Below are positions 46,786-56,285 of a DNA stretch of 64,000 bases, piece after piece. Positions within the stretch are counted from its first letter, which is position 1; each line of letters starts with the position of its first letter. The stretch lies in NCBI RefSeq assembly GCF_013408245.1, contig NZ_JACBYS010000001.1, positions 1,860,001 through 1,924,000 on the forward strand, read 5' to 3'. The translations under genes and the position numbers were made by a program. This stretch comes from Duganella sp. 1224. Lineage in GTDB: Bacteria; Pseudomonadota; Gammaproteobacteria; Burkholderiales; Burkholderiaceae_D. Below the pieces are notes generated by a model, which saw only the letters and a program-made list of their open reading frames with translations, ran no database searches and had not been told where the DNA came from.

Positions 46786-47705
46786 TCTGCACCGTCCCGC
46801 GCCACGGCCCGCAGGCTGATGGCGCGCGAAAAGCCGTGCTGCTGGAGGATGTCCACCAACTCCTCGGGCACGGCGCCCAGCCGCAGGTTTTCGGCGATCC
46901 AGTCCTGCCAGTCCGGCGTCAGTTCGCGCGCTTCTTCTTCCAGCGTGATGCCGGCGATGATTTTCGCCAGCAAGGCGTTGATGCGCTTGGTGTCGATCAG
47001 ATGCTGCACCACCAGGTGGCCGGAATATGGGAACGGGTATAGCGTGCAGTGTCCCAGTGCCGCCAGGCGGTGCGCGTGCATGGCGTCCAGGTTGACCGAT
47101 TCGGTGCCGCCTTCCAGGTCCGGCTTGGTGCCGAACAGGATGTGCATCTCCGGCAGCCTGGCGCGCGTGCGGCCCAGCGCCAGCAGATCGTCGTAGCGCG
47201 ACGGCGGCGGACTGGTGGCGAGGTCGCGCATCACCGTCAGCCAGCGGCGCTCGTGGTACAGCAGCGCCTGCGCCGGATCGAGGAAGGACAGCGGGCCGAA
47301 GGCGATGACCTGCTGCGCGTCCAGCAGCATGCCGTACATCAGCGCCGCATATGCGCCCATCGATTGCCCAATCGTGACGACCTTGCGGGGGCGGATCTCG
47401 CGCATCAGCGCGCGCAGGCTCTCGGCCGTTTCGTCCGGATGCGTGCCCAGGCCGCCGATTGTCCGGTGATACCAGCTGTTGCCGGAATCGCGTACCAGGA
47501 TCTTGTTGACGTGACGGCCGCTGAACTGTTCCAGCTTTTTCAGCCGGCCGTAAAAATCGAAGTCCGGCCGCTTGTCCCACGACACGAAGCCAAAGGAAAT
47601 CACCAGCAGTTCGCCGGGAACAACGCGGTCCACCAGCACATCGTCGGTGCTGGTTTTGACGTGCCGGTTGTCCAGCGCGGGCAAGTCGTTGAGAGGTATC
47701 GCCAT
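46782..47705 (-). CDS. Alpha/beta hydrolase-like protein
   Basis: A 307-residue protein. The nucleophile-elbow motif GQSMGAYAALMYG (Ser in GxSxG form) indicates an alpha/beta-hydrolase fold, and a C-terminal His (SGHLVVQHL) could complete a triad. The last 60 residues form a helical tail (WQDWIAENLRLGAVPEELVDILQQHGF). I do not recognise a named family. A single gene converging on the MFS gene. Confidence 0.65.
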   Translation of the reverse strand: MAIPLNDLPALDNRHVKTSTDDVLVDRVVPGELLVISFGFVSWDKRPDFDFYGRLKKLEQFSGRHVNKILVRDSGNSWYHRTIGGLGTHPDETAESLRALMREIRPRKVVTIGQSMGAYAALMYGMLLDAQQVIAFGPLSFLDPAQALLYHERRWLTVMRDLATSPPPSRYDDLLALGRTRARLPEMHILFGTKPDLEGGTESVNLDAMHAHRLAALGHCTLYPFPYSGHLVVQHLIDTKRINALLAKIIAGITLEEEARELTPDWQDWIAENLRLGAVPEELVDILQQHGFSRAISLRAVARDGAD

Positions 47706-47778
47706 ACCGCAGAGTGTACCAGCTTGGCCGCGCTGGTTTGTAGTATGCTGGTGGCAACGCTAATGACCGTTGAAAAAG

Positions 47779-47979
47779 ATGAGCAAACGTAACAAAGAAT
47801 TGCTGCGCCTGGCGCTGGCGTTTCTGGCCGGCGCTTTTGTCGCGCGCACGCTGCTGGCCATGGTGCACATCGCGGATCCTTCGGTGCAGCGGCTGGTGCA
47901 CATGATCGTGGTGCCGGGCGCGCTGGTGGGCGCCTTCTACCTGTCGGGATTTCTGCCCTGCCTCAAGGCTGACGAATAA
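47779..47979 (+). CDS. Small two-helix membrane protein
   Basis: A 66-residue protein (MSKRNKELLRLALAFLAG...) with two hydrophobic helices (ALAFLAGAFVARTLLAMV; MIVVPGALVGAFYLSGFL). A start at 47770 would add three residues. No family recognised. Its 3' end overlaps the convergent M6-like gene by 17 bp. The coding call rests on helix pattern and a sensible length. Confidence 0.5.
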   Translation: MSKRNKELLRLALAFLAGAFVARTLLAMVHIADPSVQRLVHMIVVPGALVGAFYLSGFLPCLKADE

Positions 47980-49111
47980 GGTCCACCGTATCGCCATCGA
48001 CATCGCTGTGCATCACGCGCACCCGCACGCCTGCCGCCTGGATCGACTGCCCGGCCTGCAATAGGGACTGCCAGTGATGCTCGTCCGTGTCGTCGACGGG
48101 CTGCACACGGACCGGACCTTGGTGCGAGGTCAGCGCGGTGTCCACCGTGTAGACCAGCACGCCGTTGCGCGGCATGGCGCCATCCTCCGCCTCGGCGCGG
48201 CGGCTTTCCGCCACCACCGCCGTGTGCGGCCCGGTCGGCATCAGCGCCAGCTTGACGCCGCCGGCGCGTTCGATCGGCGTCAACCGCACCGTGCTGCGCG
48301 GCTCGGTGCCGCACGCGATCTGCGCGTCGTCCAGCCAGCCCAGTTGCCAGCGTTCCCAGCCGAGATAGCCGGGCGCCCTTCCTTCCGGCTCGCCCATCAC
48401 GCTGAACTGGCCGACGTAGGTGTGCCATCGCTGATTGGACGGTAGCGGTCCGGCCAGATCCACCAACGACAGGGCATGGCCAATCTCATGCACAAACCAG
48501 CCGCCGCGCAGGATGGTCAGATCACTGCCGGAGGTCGCGCCGTTGAGAAACTCGCGCCCGCCGGCGACCACGCCAAAGCCAGGCGACGCGGTGAACGCCG
48601 GCCCCCAGTCAATGGCCTTGGCCTCGGGATTGGCGATCACCAGGATGGCGTCGCTGTCGGAATAATCGATGCCGGGACCGGCGAGGTTGATGGCTTCTTG
48701 CAGATAAGCCCGGTGAGCGTCGAACGTCGCACCGCGCTGGAAATGATAGTCTGCCACCGGCTTGCGCATGCGTATCCATTGCGGGCTCACCTGGAACGTC
48801 AGCCTGAGACGGCCATACGATACCGCACTGAAGAACTGCTCCGCGCGCGGCGAGACCAGCTCCAGCACCTTCTGCGGCGGCATGGTGGCCGGCGCGTCGA
48901 CAAAGTCCACAAACAGGACGCGGAAACGCAGTGCTCCCACGGTTTTCAGCCGGGAGGGATTGCGCGGGAAGCCCAGGCCGACGTCGCCGCGCAATCCCAG
49001 TTCCGGCAGGCGGCAGGCCGCCAGCGCGTCTGCGGCGCGGGCCGGCGACAGGCCGCTCAGCGCGGCGCACACCGTCGCCAGCGCCGCCGCCTTGACGCGC
49101 AGGCCGGCCAT
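47963..49111 (-). CDS. Secreted M6-like zinc metallopeptidase
   Basis: A 382-residue protein with a signal peptide (MAGLRVKAAALATVCAALSG... ARA). The motif HEIGHALSLVDLAG (HExxHxxxxxD) and the downstream FSVMGE (Met-turn-like) indicate an M6/immune-inhibitor-A-like or M11-like peptidase, in which a distal Asp can be the third ligand. Starts 2 bp after the tdk stop, so it is likely co-transcribed with tdk. The substrate is unknown. Confidence 0.75.
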   Translation of the reverse strand: MAGLRVKAAALATVCAALSGLSPARAADALAACRLPELGLRGDVGLGFPRNPSRLKTVGALRFRVLFVDFVDAPATMPPQKVLELVSPRAEQFFSAVSYGRLRLTFQVSPQWIRMRKPVADYHFQRGATFDAHRAYLQEAINLAGPGIDYSDSDAILVIANPEAKAIDWGPAFTASPGFGVVAGGREFLNGATSGSDLTILRGGWFVHEIGHALSLVDLAGPLPSNQRWHTYVGQFSVMGEPEGRAPGYLGWERWQLGWLDDAQIACGTEPRSTVRLTPIERAGGVKLALMPTGPHTAVVAESRRAEAEDGAMPRNGVLVYTVDTALTSHQGPVRVQPVDDTDEHHWQSLLQAGQSIQAAGVRVRVMHSDVDGDTVDLIRQP

Positions 49112-49113
49112 GC

Positions 49114-49674
49114 TCAGTGGGTTTCGCTGTAGAAGCAGCGGCCGCAGGCCTGGCGGTAGCTTTCGTTGCCGCCGATGCTGATTTGCTCGCCTTCCTTGAT
49201 GCGCTTGCCGTGTTCGTCAACGCGGATATTCATCGTCGCCTTCTTGCCGCAGGTGCAGATGTTCTTGATTTCCTCGATGTCGTCGGCCAGCGCCAGCAGG
49301 TAGGCCGAGCCGGGGAACGGCTCGCCGCGAAAGTCCGAGCGCAGGCCGTAGGTGATCACCGGAATGCCGCGCACCTGCGCCAGCTGGTGCAGCTGCTTGA
49401 CCTGCTCCTTGCCCAGAAACTGCGCCTCGTCGATCAGCAGGCAGGCGATTTTCTGGTCGATGATGGCCAGGAAGTCGGTGTTGGCGTCGAACACCTCCGT
49501 TTCGCGCTGCGGCCCCAGCCGCGACGTCACCTTGCCGACGCCATAGCGGTCGTCGATCGCGGCGGTGAACAGCCGCACCTGCTGGCCCTGCTCCTCGTAG
49601 TTATGCGCCACCTGCAGCATGGCGGTGGATTTGCCCGCGTTCATCGCAGAGTATCGGAAATAGAGTTTTGCCAC
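49114..49674 (-). CDS. tdk: Thymidine kinase
   Basis: A 186-residue type II thymidine kinase with a GTG start. P-loop SAMNAGKST near residue 9, LLIDEAQFLG (catalytic Glu) near 84, TYGLRSDFRGEPF and the zinc lasso cysteines ICTCGKKA and CGRCF. Phosphorylates thymidine in the salvage pathway. Length matches the family. Confidence 0.95.
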   Translation of the reverse strand: MAKLYFRYSAMNAGKSTAMLQVAHNYEEQGQQVRLFTAAIDDRYGVGKVTSRLGPQRETEVFDANTDFLAIIDQKIACLLIDEAQFLGKEQVKQLHQLAQVRGIPVITYGLRSDFRGEPFPGSAYLLALADDIEEIKNICTCGKKATMNIRVDEHGKRIKEGEQISIGGNESYRQACGRCFYSETH

Positions 49675-49842
49675 TTCAGCCTTCTATTGGGATGTGCTTT
49701 TGAAGCCGGCGATTATACCTGTTGGCCACCGCCCTATCCATTCGGAAGTGTCGGACGGCAGCCGCCGCGCGCATAATCGCCTCATGCATCGCACGCGCTT
49801 AAATAGCGCAAACTTAAAAACAGCTTAAGAAGGAGCTTTATC

Positions 49843-50148
49843 ATGAAAAACATTGCCATCGCCCTGTCCCTGACCGCCCTGTTCGCCACCGCCGCTGGCG
49901 CCGCCTCCGCCGACGAATATTCCGGCTACACCGGCTTCGTCTCGACCAAGACCCGCGCCCAGGTGCAGGCCGAAACCCGGGAAGCCATCAAGCTGGGCGA
50001 AATCCGCACCGGCGAACAATATCCGGACACCTCGGTGGAACAAACCGCCGTGGCGTCGAAAACCCGCGCCCAGGTGAAAGCCGAACTGGCCGCCTACCGC
50101 AAAGCCCATCCGAACTCGGCCACTGAATCGGCCGACCTGCTGGGCTGA
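49843..50148 (+). CDS. DUF4148 family small secreted protein
   Basis: A 101-residue periplasmic protein with a signal peptide (MKNIAIALSLTALFATAAGA) and two copies of the KTRAQV(Q/K)AE motif that defines DUF4148, a family widespread in Burkholderiales. AAGGAG lies 7 bp upstream. Function is not known. Upstream, 49750-49842 holds an AT-rich stretch likely to contain its promoter. Confidence 0.9.
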   Translation: MKNIAIALSLTALFATAAGAASADEYSGYTGFVSTKTRAQVQAETREAIKLGEIRTGEQYPDTSVEQTAVASKTRAQVKAELAAYRKAHPNSATESADLLG

Positions 50149-50219
50149 GCCGCCCTTCTGAGAGACAGCAGCGTTGCCGGAAATGGCGCATACTTGGCAA
50201 TCATGCCAAAGGAGAACGT

Positions 50220-51587
50220 ATGCGCCAACCTGCACTGTTCAGCCTGATTGGCAAGACGCCGCTCGCCGAGGTCACCCGCCTCGATACCGGTCCTTGCCAA
50301 TTATTCCTCAAACTGGAATCGCAAAACCCCGGCGGTTCGATCAAGGACCGTATCGGTCTGGCCATGATCGAAGCGGCCGAAGCCGAGGGCCTGCTCCAGC
50401 CCGGCGGCACCATCATCGAAGCCACGGCCGGCAACACCGGCCTCGGACTGGCGCTGGTCGGACGGCTGAAAGGCTACCGCGTGCTGCTGGTCGTCCCCGA
50501 CAAGATGTCCACTGAAAAAGTGCTGCACCTGAAGGCGCTGGGCGCCGAAGTGCGCACCACCCGTTCCGACGTCGGCAAGGGCCACCCCGAGTATTACCAG
50601 GATTACGCCGCCCGCCTGGCCGCCGAAATGCCGGGCGCCTGGTTCGCGGACCAGTTCAACAATCCCGCCAATCCGCTCGCGCACGAAACCACCACCGGCC
50701 CGGAAATCTGGGAGCAGATGGGCCGCGATGTCGACGCCATCGTGGTCGGCGTCGGCTCGTCCGGCACGCTGACCGGCCTGACGCGCTACTTCCGCAAAGT
50801 GGCGCCGCACGTCGACTTCATCCTGGCCGATCCGGCCGGCTCCATCCTGGCCGAGTACATCGCCACCGGCAAAGTCGCCGAAACCAGCGGCTCGTGGGCG
50901 GTGGAAGGCATCGGCGAGGACTTCATCCCCGCCATCGCCGACATGAGCGGCGTGAAAAAAGCCTACACCATTCCCGACGTGGAGAGCTTCGCCACCGCGC
51001 GCGCCCTGCTGAAGGAGGAAGGCATTCCGGGCGGCTCGTCCACCGGCACCCTTCTGGCCGCCGCGCTGCGCTATTGCCGTGAACAGACCACGCCCAAGCG
51101 CGTGGTCACGCTGGTGTGCGACACCGGCACCCGCTACCTGTCCAAGGTCTACAACGATGGCTGGATGCGCGACCAGGGCCTGCTGGAGCGCCCGCGCCAC
51201 AACGACCTGCGCGACCTGATCGGCCGCCGCTTCGACGCCGGAGAAGTCATCAGCGTCACGCCGGCGGACACGCTGATGATCGCCTTCAACCGCATGCGCG
51301 CCGCCGACGTGGCGCAGCTGCCGGTGCTGGAACGCGGCCACCTGGCCGGCATCATCGACGAATCCGACCTGCTGCTGACCGTTGGCACGGAGCCGGAGCG
51401 CTTCAACCAGCAGGTCGGCAGCACCATGACCAAACGGCTGGAACTCCTCAAGCCCTCGGCCGATCTGCACGCGCTGCGTGACATCCTCGACCGCGGCCTG
51501 ACCGCCGTGGTGGCCGACGGCGACACCTTCTACGGCCTGATTACCCGTTACGACCTGCTTAACCATCTGCGAAGGACTTTATCTTGA
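50220..51587 (+). CDS. cbs: Cystathionine beta-synthase with C-terminal CBS domains
   Basis: A 455-residue PLP enzyme. N-terminal fold-type II domain with LESQNPGGSIKDRIGLAM (PLP Lys), EATAGNTGLGLA and GVGSSGTLTG (phosphate loop), and a C-terminal pair of CBS domains (from about 340, RRFDAGEVISVTPAD to the end). It condenses serine and homocysteine to cystathionine. The stop overlaps the next start (TTGA), giving a reverse transsulfuration operon. No riboswitch is seen upstream. Confidence 0.93.
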   Translation: MRQPALFSLIGKTPLAEVTRLDTGPCQLFLKLESQNPGGSIKDRIGLAMIEAAEAEGLLQPGGTIIEATAGNTGLGLALVGRLKGYRVLLVVPDKMSTEKVLHLKALGAEVRTTRSDVGKGHPEYYQDYAARLAAEMPGAWFADQFNNPANPLAHETTTGPEIWEQMGRDVDAIVVGVGSSGTLTGLTRYFRKVAPHVDFILADPAGSILAEYIATGKVAETSGSWAVEGIGEDFIPAIADMSGVKKAYTIPDVESFATARALLKEEGIPGGSSTGTLLAAALRYCREQTTPKRVVTLVCDTGTRYLSKVYNDGWMRDQGLLERPRHNDLRDLIGRRFDAGEVISVTPADTLMIAFNRMRAADVAQLPVLERGHLAGIIDESDLLLTVGTEPERFNQQVGSTMTKRLELLKPSADLHALRDILDRGLTAVVADGDTFYGLITRYDLLNHLRRTLS

Positions 51588-52756
51588 GCGACCACAAAGC
51601 TGCCCTGGCCACGCGCGTGATCCACGCCGGCCAATCGCCCGATCCATCGACCGGCGCCATCATGCCGCCGATTTACGCCACCTCCACCTTCGTGCAGGAC
51701 AGTCCGGGCGTGCACAAGGGCCTGGACTACGGCCGCTCGCACAATCCCACCCGCTGGGCGCTGGAGCGCTGCGTGGCCGACCTGGAAAGCGGCGCGCAAG
51801 GCTTTGCCTTCGCCTCCGGCCTGGCGGCGATATCGACGGTGCTGGAGCTGGCCGACGCCGGCTCGCACATCATCGCCGGCGACGACATGTACGGCGGCAC
51901 CTACCGCCTGTTCGAACGGGTGCGCCGCCGCAGCGCCGGCCACGATTTCACCTACGTCGACCTGACCAAGCCCGAGAACCTGCTGGCCGCCCTCAGGCCG
52001 GAGACGAAAATGGTGTGGGTCGAGACGCCGACCAATCCGATGCTCAAGCTGGCCGACCTGCAGGCCATCGCGCAGATCTGCCGCGAACGCGGCATCATCG
52101 CGGTGGCCGACAACACCTTCGCCAGCCCCATCGTCCAGCGTCCGCTGGAACATGGTTTCGACATCGTGGTGCACTCGGCCACCAAGTACCTGAACGGCCA
52201 CTCGGACATTATCGGCGGCATCGCCGTGGTGGGCGGCGAGGAGCGGCAGCAGGCATGGCGCGAGCAGCTGGCCTTCCTGCAGAATTCCGTCGGCGCCATC
52301 GCCGGTCCATTCGACAGCTTCCTGGCGCTGCGCGGCGTGAAGACGCTGGCCATCCGCATGGAGCGCCACTGCGCCAGCGCGCTGGCACTGGCGCAGTGGC
52401 TGGAGCAGCAGAAGGAAGTGCGCAAGGTGTTCTATCCGGGGCTGGCATCGCATCCGCAGCACGCGCTGGCCACACGCCAGATGCAGGGTTTCGGCGGCAT
52501 CATCTCGATCGACCTGGATACCGACCTGCCGGGCGCGCGCCGCTTCCTCGAAAGCTGCCAGGTGTTCGCGCTGGCCGAGAGCCTGGGTGGCGTCGAGAGC
52601 CTGATCGAACACCCGGCGCTGATGACGCACGCCTCCATCCCGGCGGCGCAGCGGGCGGCGCTGGGCATCGGCGATGGCCTGATCCGGCTGTCGGTGGGAA
52701 TTGAAGATTTAGGGGATTTAAAGGCCGATATTCGCCGTTCGCTTGACGCGATTTAA
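51584..52756 (+). CDS. Cystathionine gamma-lyase/PLP-dependent transsulfuration enzyme
   Basis: A 390-residue Cys/Met metabolism enzyme with a TTG start overlapping the cbs stop; GAAGGA is 10 bp upstream. Motifs: [43 protein letters not shown] and [12 protein letters not shown] (PLP Lys). Next to cystathionine beta-synthase the gamma-lyase activity (cystathionine to cysteine) is most likely, although beta-lyase or gamma-synthase activity cannot be excluded from sequence. Confidence 0.92.
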   Translation: MSDHKAALATRVIHAGQSPDPSTGAIMPPIYATSTFVQDSPGVHKGLDYGRSHNPTRWALERCVADLESGAQGFAFASGLAAISTVLELADAGSHIIAGDDMYGGTYRLFERVRRRSAGHDFTYVDLTKPENLLAALRPETKMVWVETPTNPMLKLADLQAIAQICRERGIIAVADNTFASPIVQRPLEHGFDIVVHSATKYLNGHSDIIGGIAVVGGEERQQAWREQLAFLQNSVGAIAGPFDSFLALRGVKTLAIRMERHCASALALAQWLEQQKEVRKVFYPGLASHPQHALATRQMQGFGGIISIDLDTDLPGARRFLESCQVFALAESLGGVESLIEHPALMTHASIPAAQRAALGIGDGLIRLSVGIEDLGDLKADIRRSLDAI

Positions 52757-52773
52757 CTGCTAAGATTCGGCGC

Positions 52774-53163
52774 ATGACTTATCTCATCCTTATCATCATC
52801 GCCGTGCTGGCCCTGGGCTTCGCGTATTCGATACTGGTGGCCGACGCCAAACCGGTGGTCGGCAGCGACTATTACAAGGTCTCGAAGGACGGCCGGGTGC
52901 TGCTGGCGGCCGGCGCCAAGGTCACCGCCATCAAGCCGACGCTGTATCCGGAAGGGTTGAAAGTGAAGCTGCGCGGCGGCACGCGCACCGGGGAGTTTTA
53001 CGTGCACGATCTGGTGGCGGAGGTGTTCCTGCCGAATCCGAACAAGCTGCCGGCGGTGCGTCACCGCGACGGCAATGTGCGCAACAACAAGGTGGAGAAT
53101 TTGCAGTGGGTCAGGGTGTCGGAGGTGGAGCATCCGGAGCCGGTGGTATACCCCCAGCCTTGA
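52774..53163 (+). CDS. Membrane-anchored HNH-like domain protein
   Basis: A 129-residue protein: an N-terminal transmembrane helix (TYLILIIIAVLALGFAYSILV), then a domain that matches the NUMOD4/HNH_3 pattern of homing-type endonucleases: YYKVSKDGRVLL, VHDLVAEVFLPNPNKLPAV, RHRDGNVRNNKVENLQWV. The His, Asn-Asn and final Asn positions of the fold are kept. An anchored, otherwise short HNH protein is unusual, so nuclease activity is uncertain. It follows the transsulfuration gene by 17 bp. Confidence 0.6.
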   Translation: MTYLILIIIAVLALGFAYSILVADAKPVVGSDYYKVSKDGRVLLAAGAKVTAIKPTLYPEGLKVKLRGGTRTGEFYVHDLVAEVFLPNPNKLPAVRHRDGNVRNNKVENLQWVRVSEVEHPEPVVYPQP

Positions 53164-53164
53164 C

Positions 53165-53245
53165 GGCACCGGCGAACCCCGCACACCGCCGCGCCGGGGT
53201 CTGACCCCGTACGGGGTCAGACCCCTTCCGTTTGGGGTGAAAGCC
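53165..53245 (-). repeat. Palindromic intergenic repeat, family P, copy 4
   Basis: A 30-bp perfect palindrome at 53196-53225 (arm GGGGTCTGACCCCGT), identical to copy 2. On the - strand the flanks are ACCCCAAACGGAA and GGCGCGGCGGTGTGCGGGG ending CCGGTGCC. It lies between the convergent HNH-like and acylase genes. Confidence 0.8.
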
Positions 53246-55452
53246 TACTCGCCAGGATGGTATTTGCGTTCGAGGTTTTTTTCCACGTCACCCCGATAGA
53301 ACAACACCTCCTTGAACTCCCCGCGCGCATACATCGCCGCCTGGTCGTTGAAGTGCGGCGACGCCGGATTGCCGCTCTCCCCGCCCGCCAGTATGCTGCG
53401 CGCCTTGATGCGCGGCCCGAACTCCACCGCCGCCACAAAGCTGTTGCCACGCTCGCCGTAGATGCGCCTGGTCTTCTGCTTCGACGTCATGCCATACGCC
53501 GCCAGCGATCCCCAGTTGGCCGAGGCGAATGGCACCGGCAGACTCGGTTTGCTGTCGTCGAATGGCTGCACGATATCCCCGGTCAGGCGCTGGAAGCGAT
53601 TGATCTCGCCCCACGGCGTCTGCCAGCTGCCGAAATCCGCCGTCAACTTCGCGGTCGCGCGCTCCAGCGCCTCCAGCCGCTGCTGCGGCGTGATCGCGGC
53701 GTGAATATAGTCCAGCACCTGCACTTCTTTCGCCTTGGCGGCCGGCTGATACGTGGTCCACAAATCCTGCGCCCAGTAGATCGCCAGCGAAGTGGCCGTC
53801 GACGCCAGTGTGTAGCGCATGTCCCAGCCGCGCAGCGCCTGGATCTGCGGCGCCAGCGCGGCCTTGCGCGGATCGTCCGCCGGCAGCGCGTCGTACGCGG
53901 CAAACAGTTGCGGCAGCAAGGGTTCAAAGGCCGGCAGCTGATTGTCGTACGCGGCGGCGATCAGGCTGTCGATCGTGAAGTCCTTCTTGTTTTCCAGTAC
54001 GCGCACGGCGTGGATGCCACGCGGGTTCTCGGGATTCATCGACATATACGCCGGATAATCCTTGACCTTCGGGCTGTAGGCGCCGGCCGCCGTGAACGGC
54101 CAGTTGTTGGTGTTCTGGATCCAGCCGTTCTTTGGATTGAACAGCGTGATGGTTTCCTTCACCTCGTGCAGCCCTTGCCACTCGGTGGCCGGGTCGCTGC
54201 CGTCCACCGGATGCTTCCAGTCGAACCGGGGATCGCGGCGCGGGATGAAGTTCCCGTGGAAGTAAGCGATATTGCCGTCGGCGTCCGCGTACACGGTGTT
54301 ATTGGACGAATTGGTGCGCAGCGCCATCGACTTGTAGAACGCCTTGTAATTGCGTGCCTTGGTGCGGGTGAAGGACTGCGTCAGCGCCTTCAACGGCTCG
54401 TTCATCAGGCGCACCGCGACCCACTTGTCGTCCTTGGCGCGCACGATCGGGCCGTGGTGGCTGTAGTAGACGCGCACCGTCTTGCTGGCCATGCCGTCCC
54501 TGATCTTGTACGGCAGCGTGATATCGACCGCCTTCAGCGGGCGCTGTTCGTTGCCGTACTGGTAGAAGAACTGGCCGTCCTTTTCCGTGATGGTTTCCAG
54601 GTACTCGTCGATCACGTCGCCGCCGCCGGACGTATGCATCCAGCCGATACGGTCGTTAAAACCCTGGTAGACGAAGAACTGGCCCCAGGTCACGGCCCCG
54701 TACGCGTTCAGGCCCTCCTCGCTGTGCACCGCCACTTCGGGACGGAAGTAGAACGAGGTGTGCGGGTTGATCATCAACAGCGCGTGCTTGTTCTTCGTCA
54801 GCGCCGGCGCGATGGCGAAGCCGTTCGAGCCGCCCGGTTCCTTGTCGGGATCGATGCCGTCGCCGGCCGACATCAGCACCGGCGGCATCAGCGGCAATTT
54901 GGCGCCATCCGCGTACAGCGCCTGCAACTGCTTGATGTCGATGGTTTCGATATCGCCGCCGATGCTGCCCTCGCTGAAGCTGAGCGCCATCCACGGCTCG
55001 AAGTGCGTCAGCAGCGCCGGCTTCACGTCCGGGTGCGTTTGCAGGTAGTAGTTCAGGCCATCGGCCCAGGCGTTCATCAGCTTCTGTAGCCACGCCGGCG
55101 CCTGTACATACTGGCGCTTCAGGTCCTCCGGGTTGATGAAGAGCTTCATGCGCAGGTCTTTATACAGCTCCGCCTCGCCCTCCACCTCGGCCAGCCGGCC
55201 CATGGCGTTGATGAAGTTCAGCTCCACGCGCGGGAAGTCATCCTCGGCCTGCGCGTAGACCAGGCCAAACACCGCGTCGGCGTCGGTCTTGCCGTAGACG
55301 TGCGGGATGCCCCACTTGTCGCGCAAAATGGTCACGCGCTGGGCGGCGGCCTTCAGGCGCGCGGTCTCGGTTGCTGGAACGGCGGCCGGCGCCGCCACCG
55401 CCGCGCTCACCGACGCGGCACACAGGAAAGCCAACGGAGCGCGGGTCATCAT
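53245..55452 (-). CDS. Penicillin acylase family protein (Ntn-hydrolase)
   Basis: A 735-residue secreted precursor: signal peptide (PLAFLCAASVSAAVAAP), alpha-chain region (DKWGIPHVYGKTDADAVFGL), and the self-cleavage site before the nucleophile Ser in PGGSNGFAIAPALT (about residue 208). Relatives hydrolyse acyl amides, including acyl-homoserine lactones and beta-lactams. The start overlaps the stop of the upstream ParB-like gene (ATGATGA pattern), so translation is coupled. Substrate unknown. Confidence 0.88.
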   Translation of the reverse strand: MMTRAPLAFLCAASVSAAVAAPAAVPATETARLKAAAQRVTILRDKWGIPHVYGKTDADAVFGLVYAQAEDDFPRVELNFINAMGRLAEVEGEAELYKDLRMKLFINPEDLKRQYVQAPAWLQKLMNAWADGLNYYLQTHPDVKPALLTHFEPWMALSFSEGSIGGDIETIDIKQLQALYADGAKLPLMPPVLMSAGDGIDPDKEPGGSNGFAIAPALTKNKHALLMINPHTSFYFRPEVAVHSEEGLNAYGAVTWGQFFVYQGFNDRIGWMHTSGGGDVIDEYLETITEKDGQFFYQYGNEQRPLKAVDITLPYKIRDGMASKTVRVYYSHHGPIVRAKDDKWVAVRLMNEPLKALTQSFTRTKARNYKAFYKSMALRTNSSNNTVYADADGNIAYFHGNFIPRRDPRFDWKHPVDGSDPATEWQGLHEVKETITLFNPKNGWIQNTNNWPFTAAGAYSPKVKDYPAYMSMNPENPRGIHAVRVLENKKDFTIDSLIAAAYDNQLPAFEPLLPQLFAAYDALPADDPRKAALAPQIQALRGWDMRYTLASTATSLAIYWAQDLWTTYQPAAKAKEVQVLDYIHAAITPQQRLEALERATAKLTADFGSWQTPWGEINRFQRLTGDIVQPFDDSKPSLPVPFASANWGSLAAYGMTSKQKTRRIYGERGNSFVAAVEFGPRIKARSILAGGESGNPASPHFNDQAAMYARGEFKEVLFYRGDVEKNLERKYHPGE

Positions 55453-56285
55453 CAGGCGCTGACCAGTTCCGAAATGCGGCGCTGCAGGACCGTGATCTCC
55501 TCCAGCAGCGCGGCGTTCTTCTCGCGCAGCGCGATGTTCTCGGCGCGCAGCTCGGCGACGTCGGTGGGCACATCGCCGTAGTCGATCGCCGGCCTGGTCT
55601 CTTTCGACTCCTTGGCCGGCCGCGAGGCGGCGCGCAGCTCGCGCACTTCCTTGGCCGCCTTCTGCAACTCCTTCTTGCCGCCAGCCACCGCCGCCAGTTG
55701 CTGCTCTTCCGGCAGCGACGCCACCGTGGCCGCGGCGTTGATCGAGATGGTGCCGGCGCGCACCGCCTCTACCAGCTCCGGCGTGGCGGTCTTCTGGATC
55801 TTTTCGATCTGGCCGATGGTGGCGGTACTCAGGCGCGCGGCGCGGGCGATTTCCTCGCGCGACACCAGCGGCATGGCAGCCGGCTTTTTCGGCGCGTCCT
55901 CGCCTTCCGGCGGCGCGATCTTGGCGTCTTCGGCGGCCGCCTCGGCGGCCATCTCCAGCGCGCGCGCGGTCATGATTTCCTTCTTGCGCAGCGCCAGCAC
56001 GCCGCGCTGGTAATCGGAGATACTGCGGCGGCCCAGGTTGTTATCGATCATCCACAGCTTCACGTCCTCGATGTTGCGGAAGCTGGTGTTCTCCGTCACC
56101 TTGAACGGAATGCCGTGCTGCTGGCAGATCTGATAGCGGTTGTGGCCGTCCACCAGCACGTCTTCCCACAGCACCAGCGCGTCGCGGCAGCCTTCGGTCA
56201 GGATGCTGCGCTCCAGCGCTTGATATTCACTTTCAGTCAGCGGCTCGATGTACGAGCGCAGCACGTCATTAATTTTGATTTGCAT
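55452..56285 (-). CDS. ParB-like nuclease-domain protein
   Basis: A 277-residue protein, start at ATG 56285 behind AAGGA. An N-terminal ParB/sulfiredoxin-fold domain (LTESEYQALERSILTEG; LVDGHNRYQICQQHGI), a central helix-turn-helix-like region (SREEIARAARLSTATIGQIEKI), and a C-terminal coiled coil (ELRAENIALREKNAALLEEI). It resembles stand-alone chromosomal ParB-domain regulators rather than a partition ParB; no parA is nearby. Co-transcribed with penicillin acylase. Confidence 0.8.
   Translation of the reverse strand: MQIKINDVLRSYIEPLTESEYQALERSILTEGCRDALVLWEDVLVDGHNRYQICQQHGIPFKVTENTSFRNIEDVKLWMIDNNLGRRSISDYQRGVLALRKKEIMTARALEMAAEAAAEDAKIAPPEGEDAPKKPAAMPLVSREEIARAARLSTATIGQIEKIQKTATPELVEAVRAGTISINAAATVASLPEEQQLAAVAGGKKELQKAAKEVRELRAASRPAKESKETRPAIDYGDVPTDVAELRAENIALREKNAALLEEITVLQRRISELVSA

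Noticed and set aside
45364-48003. An 879-codon - strand frame across the MFS and hydrolase genes
   Set aside because: Runs antisense to the MFS gene and then out of frame through the hydrolase gene; composition is typical of GC-rich shadows.
50149-50219. A SAM or homocysteine riboswitch before cbs
   Set aside because: The gap is only 71 bp and shows no matching motifs.
53257-55089. A 610-codon + strand frame over penicillin acylase
   Set aside because: Antisense shadow; the acylase has signal peptide and catalytic Ser motif.
55452-56285. A plasmid or chromosome partition locus
   Set aside because: Only a ParB-like domain protein is present; there is no parA and no visible parS site nearby.
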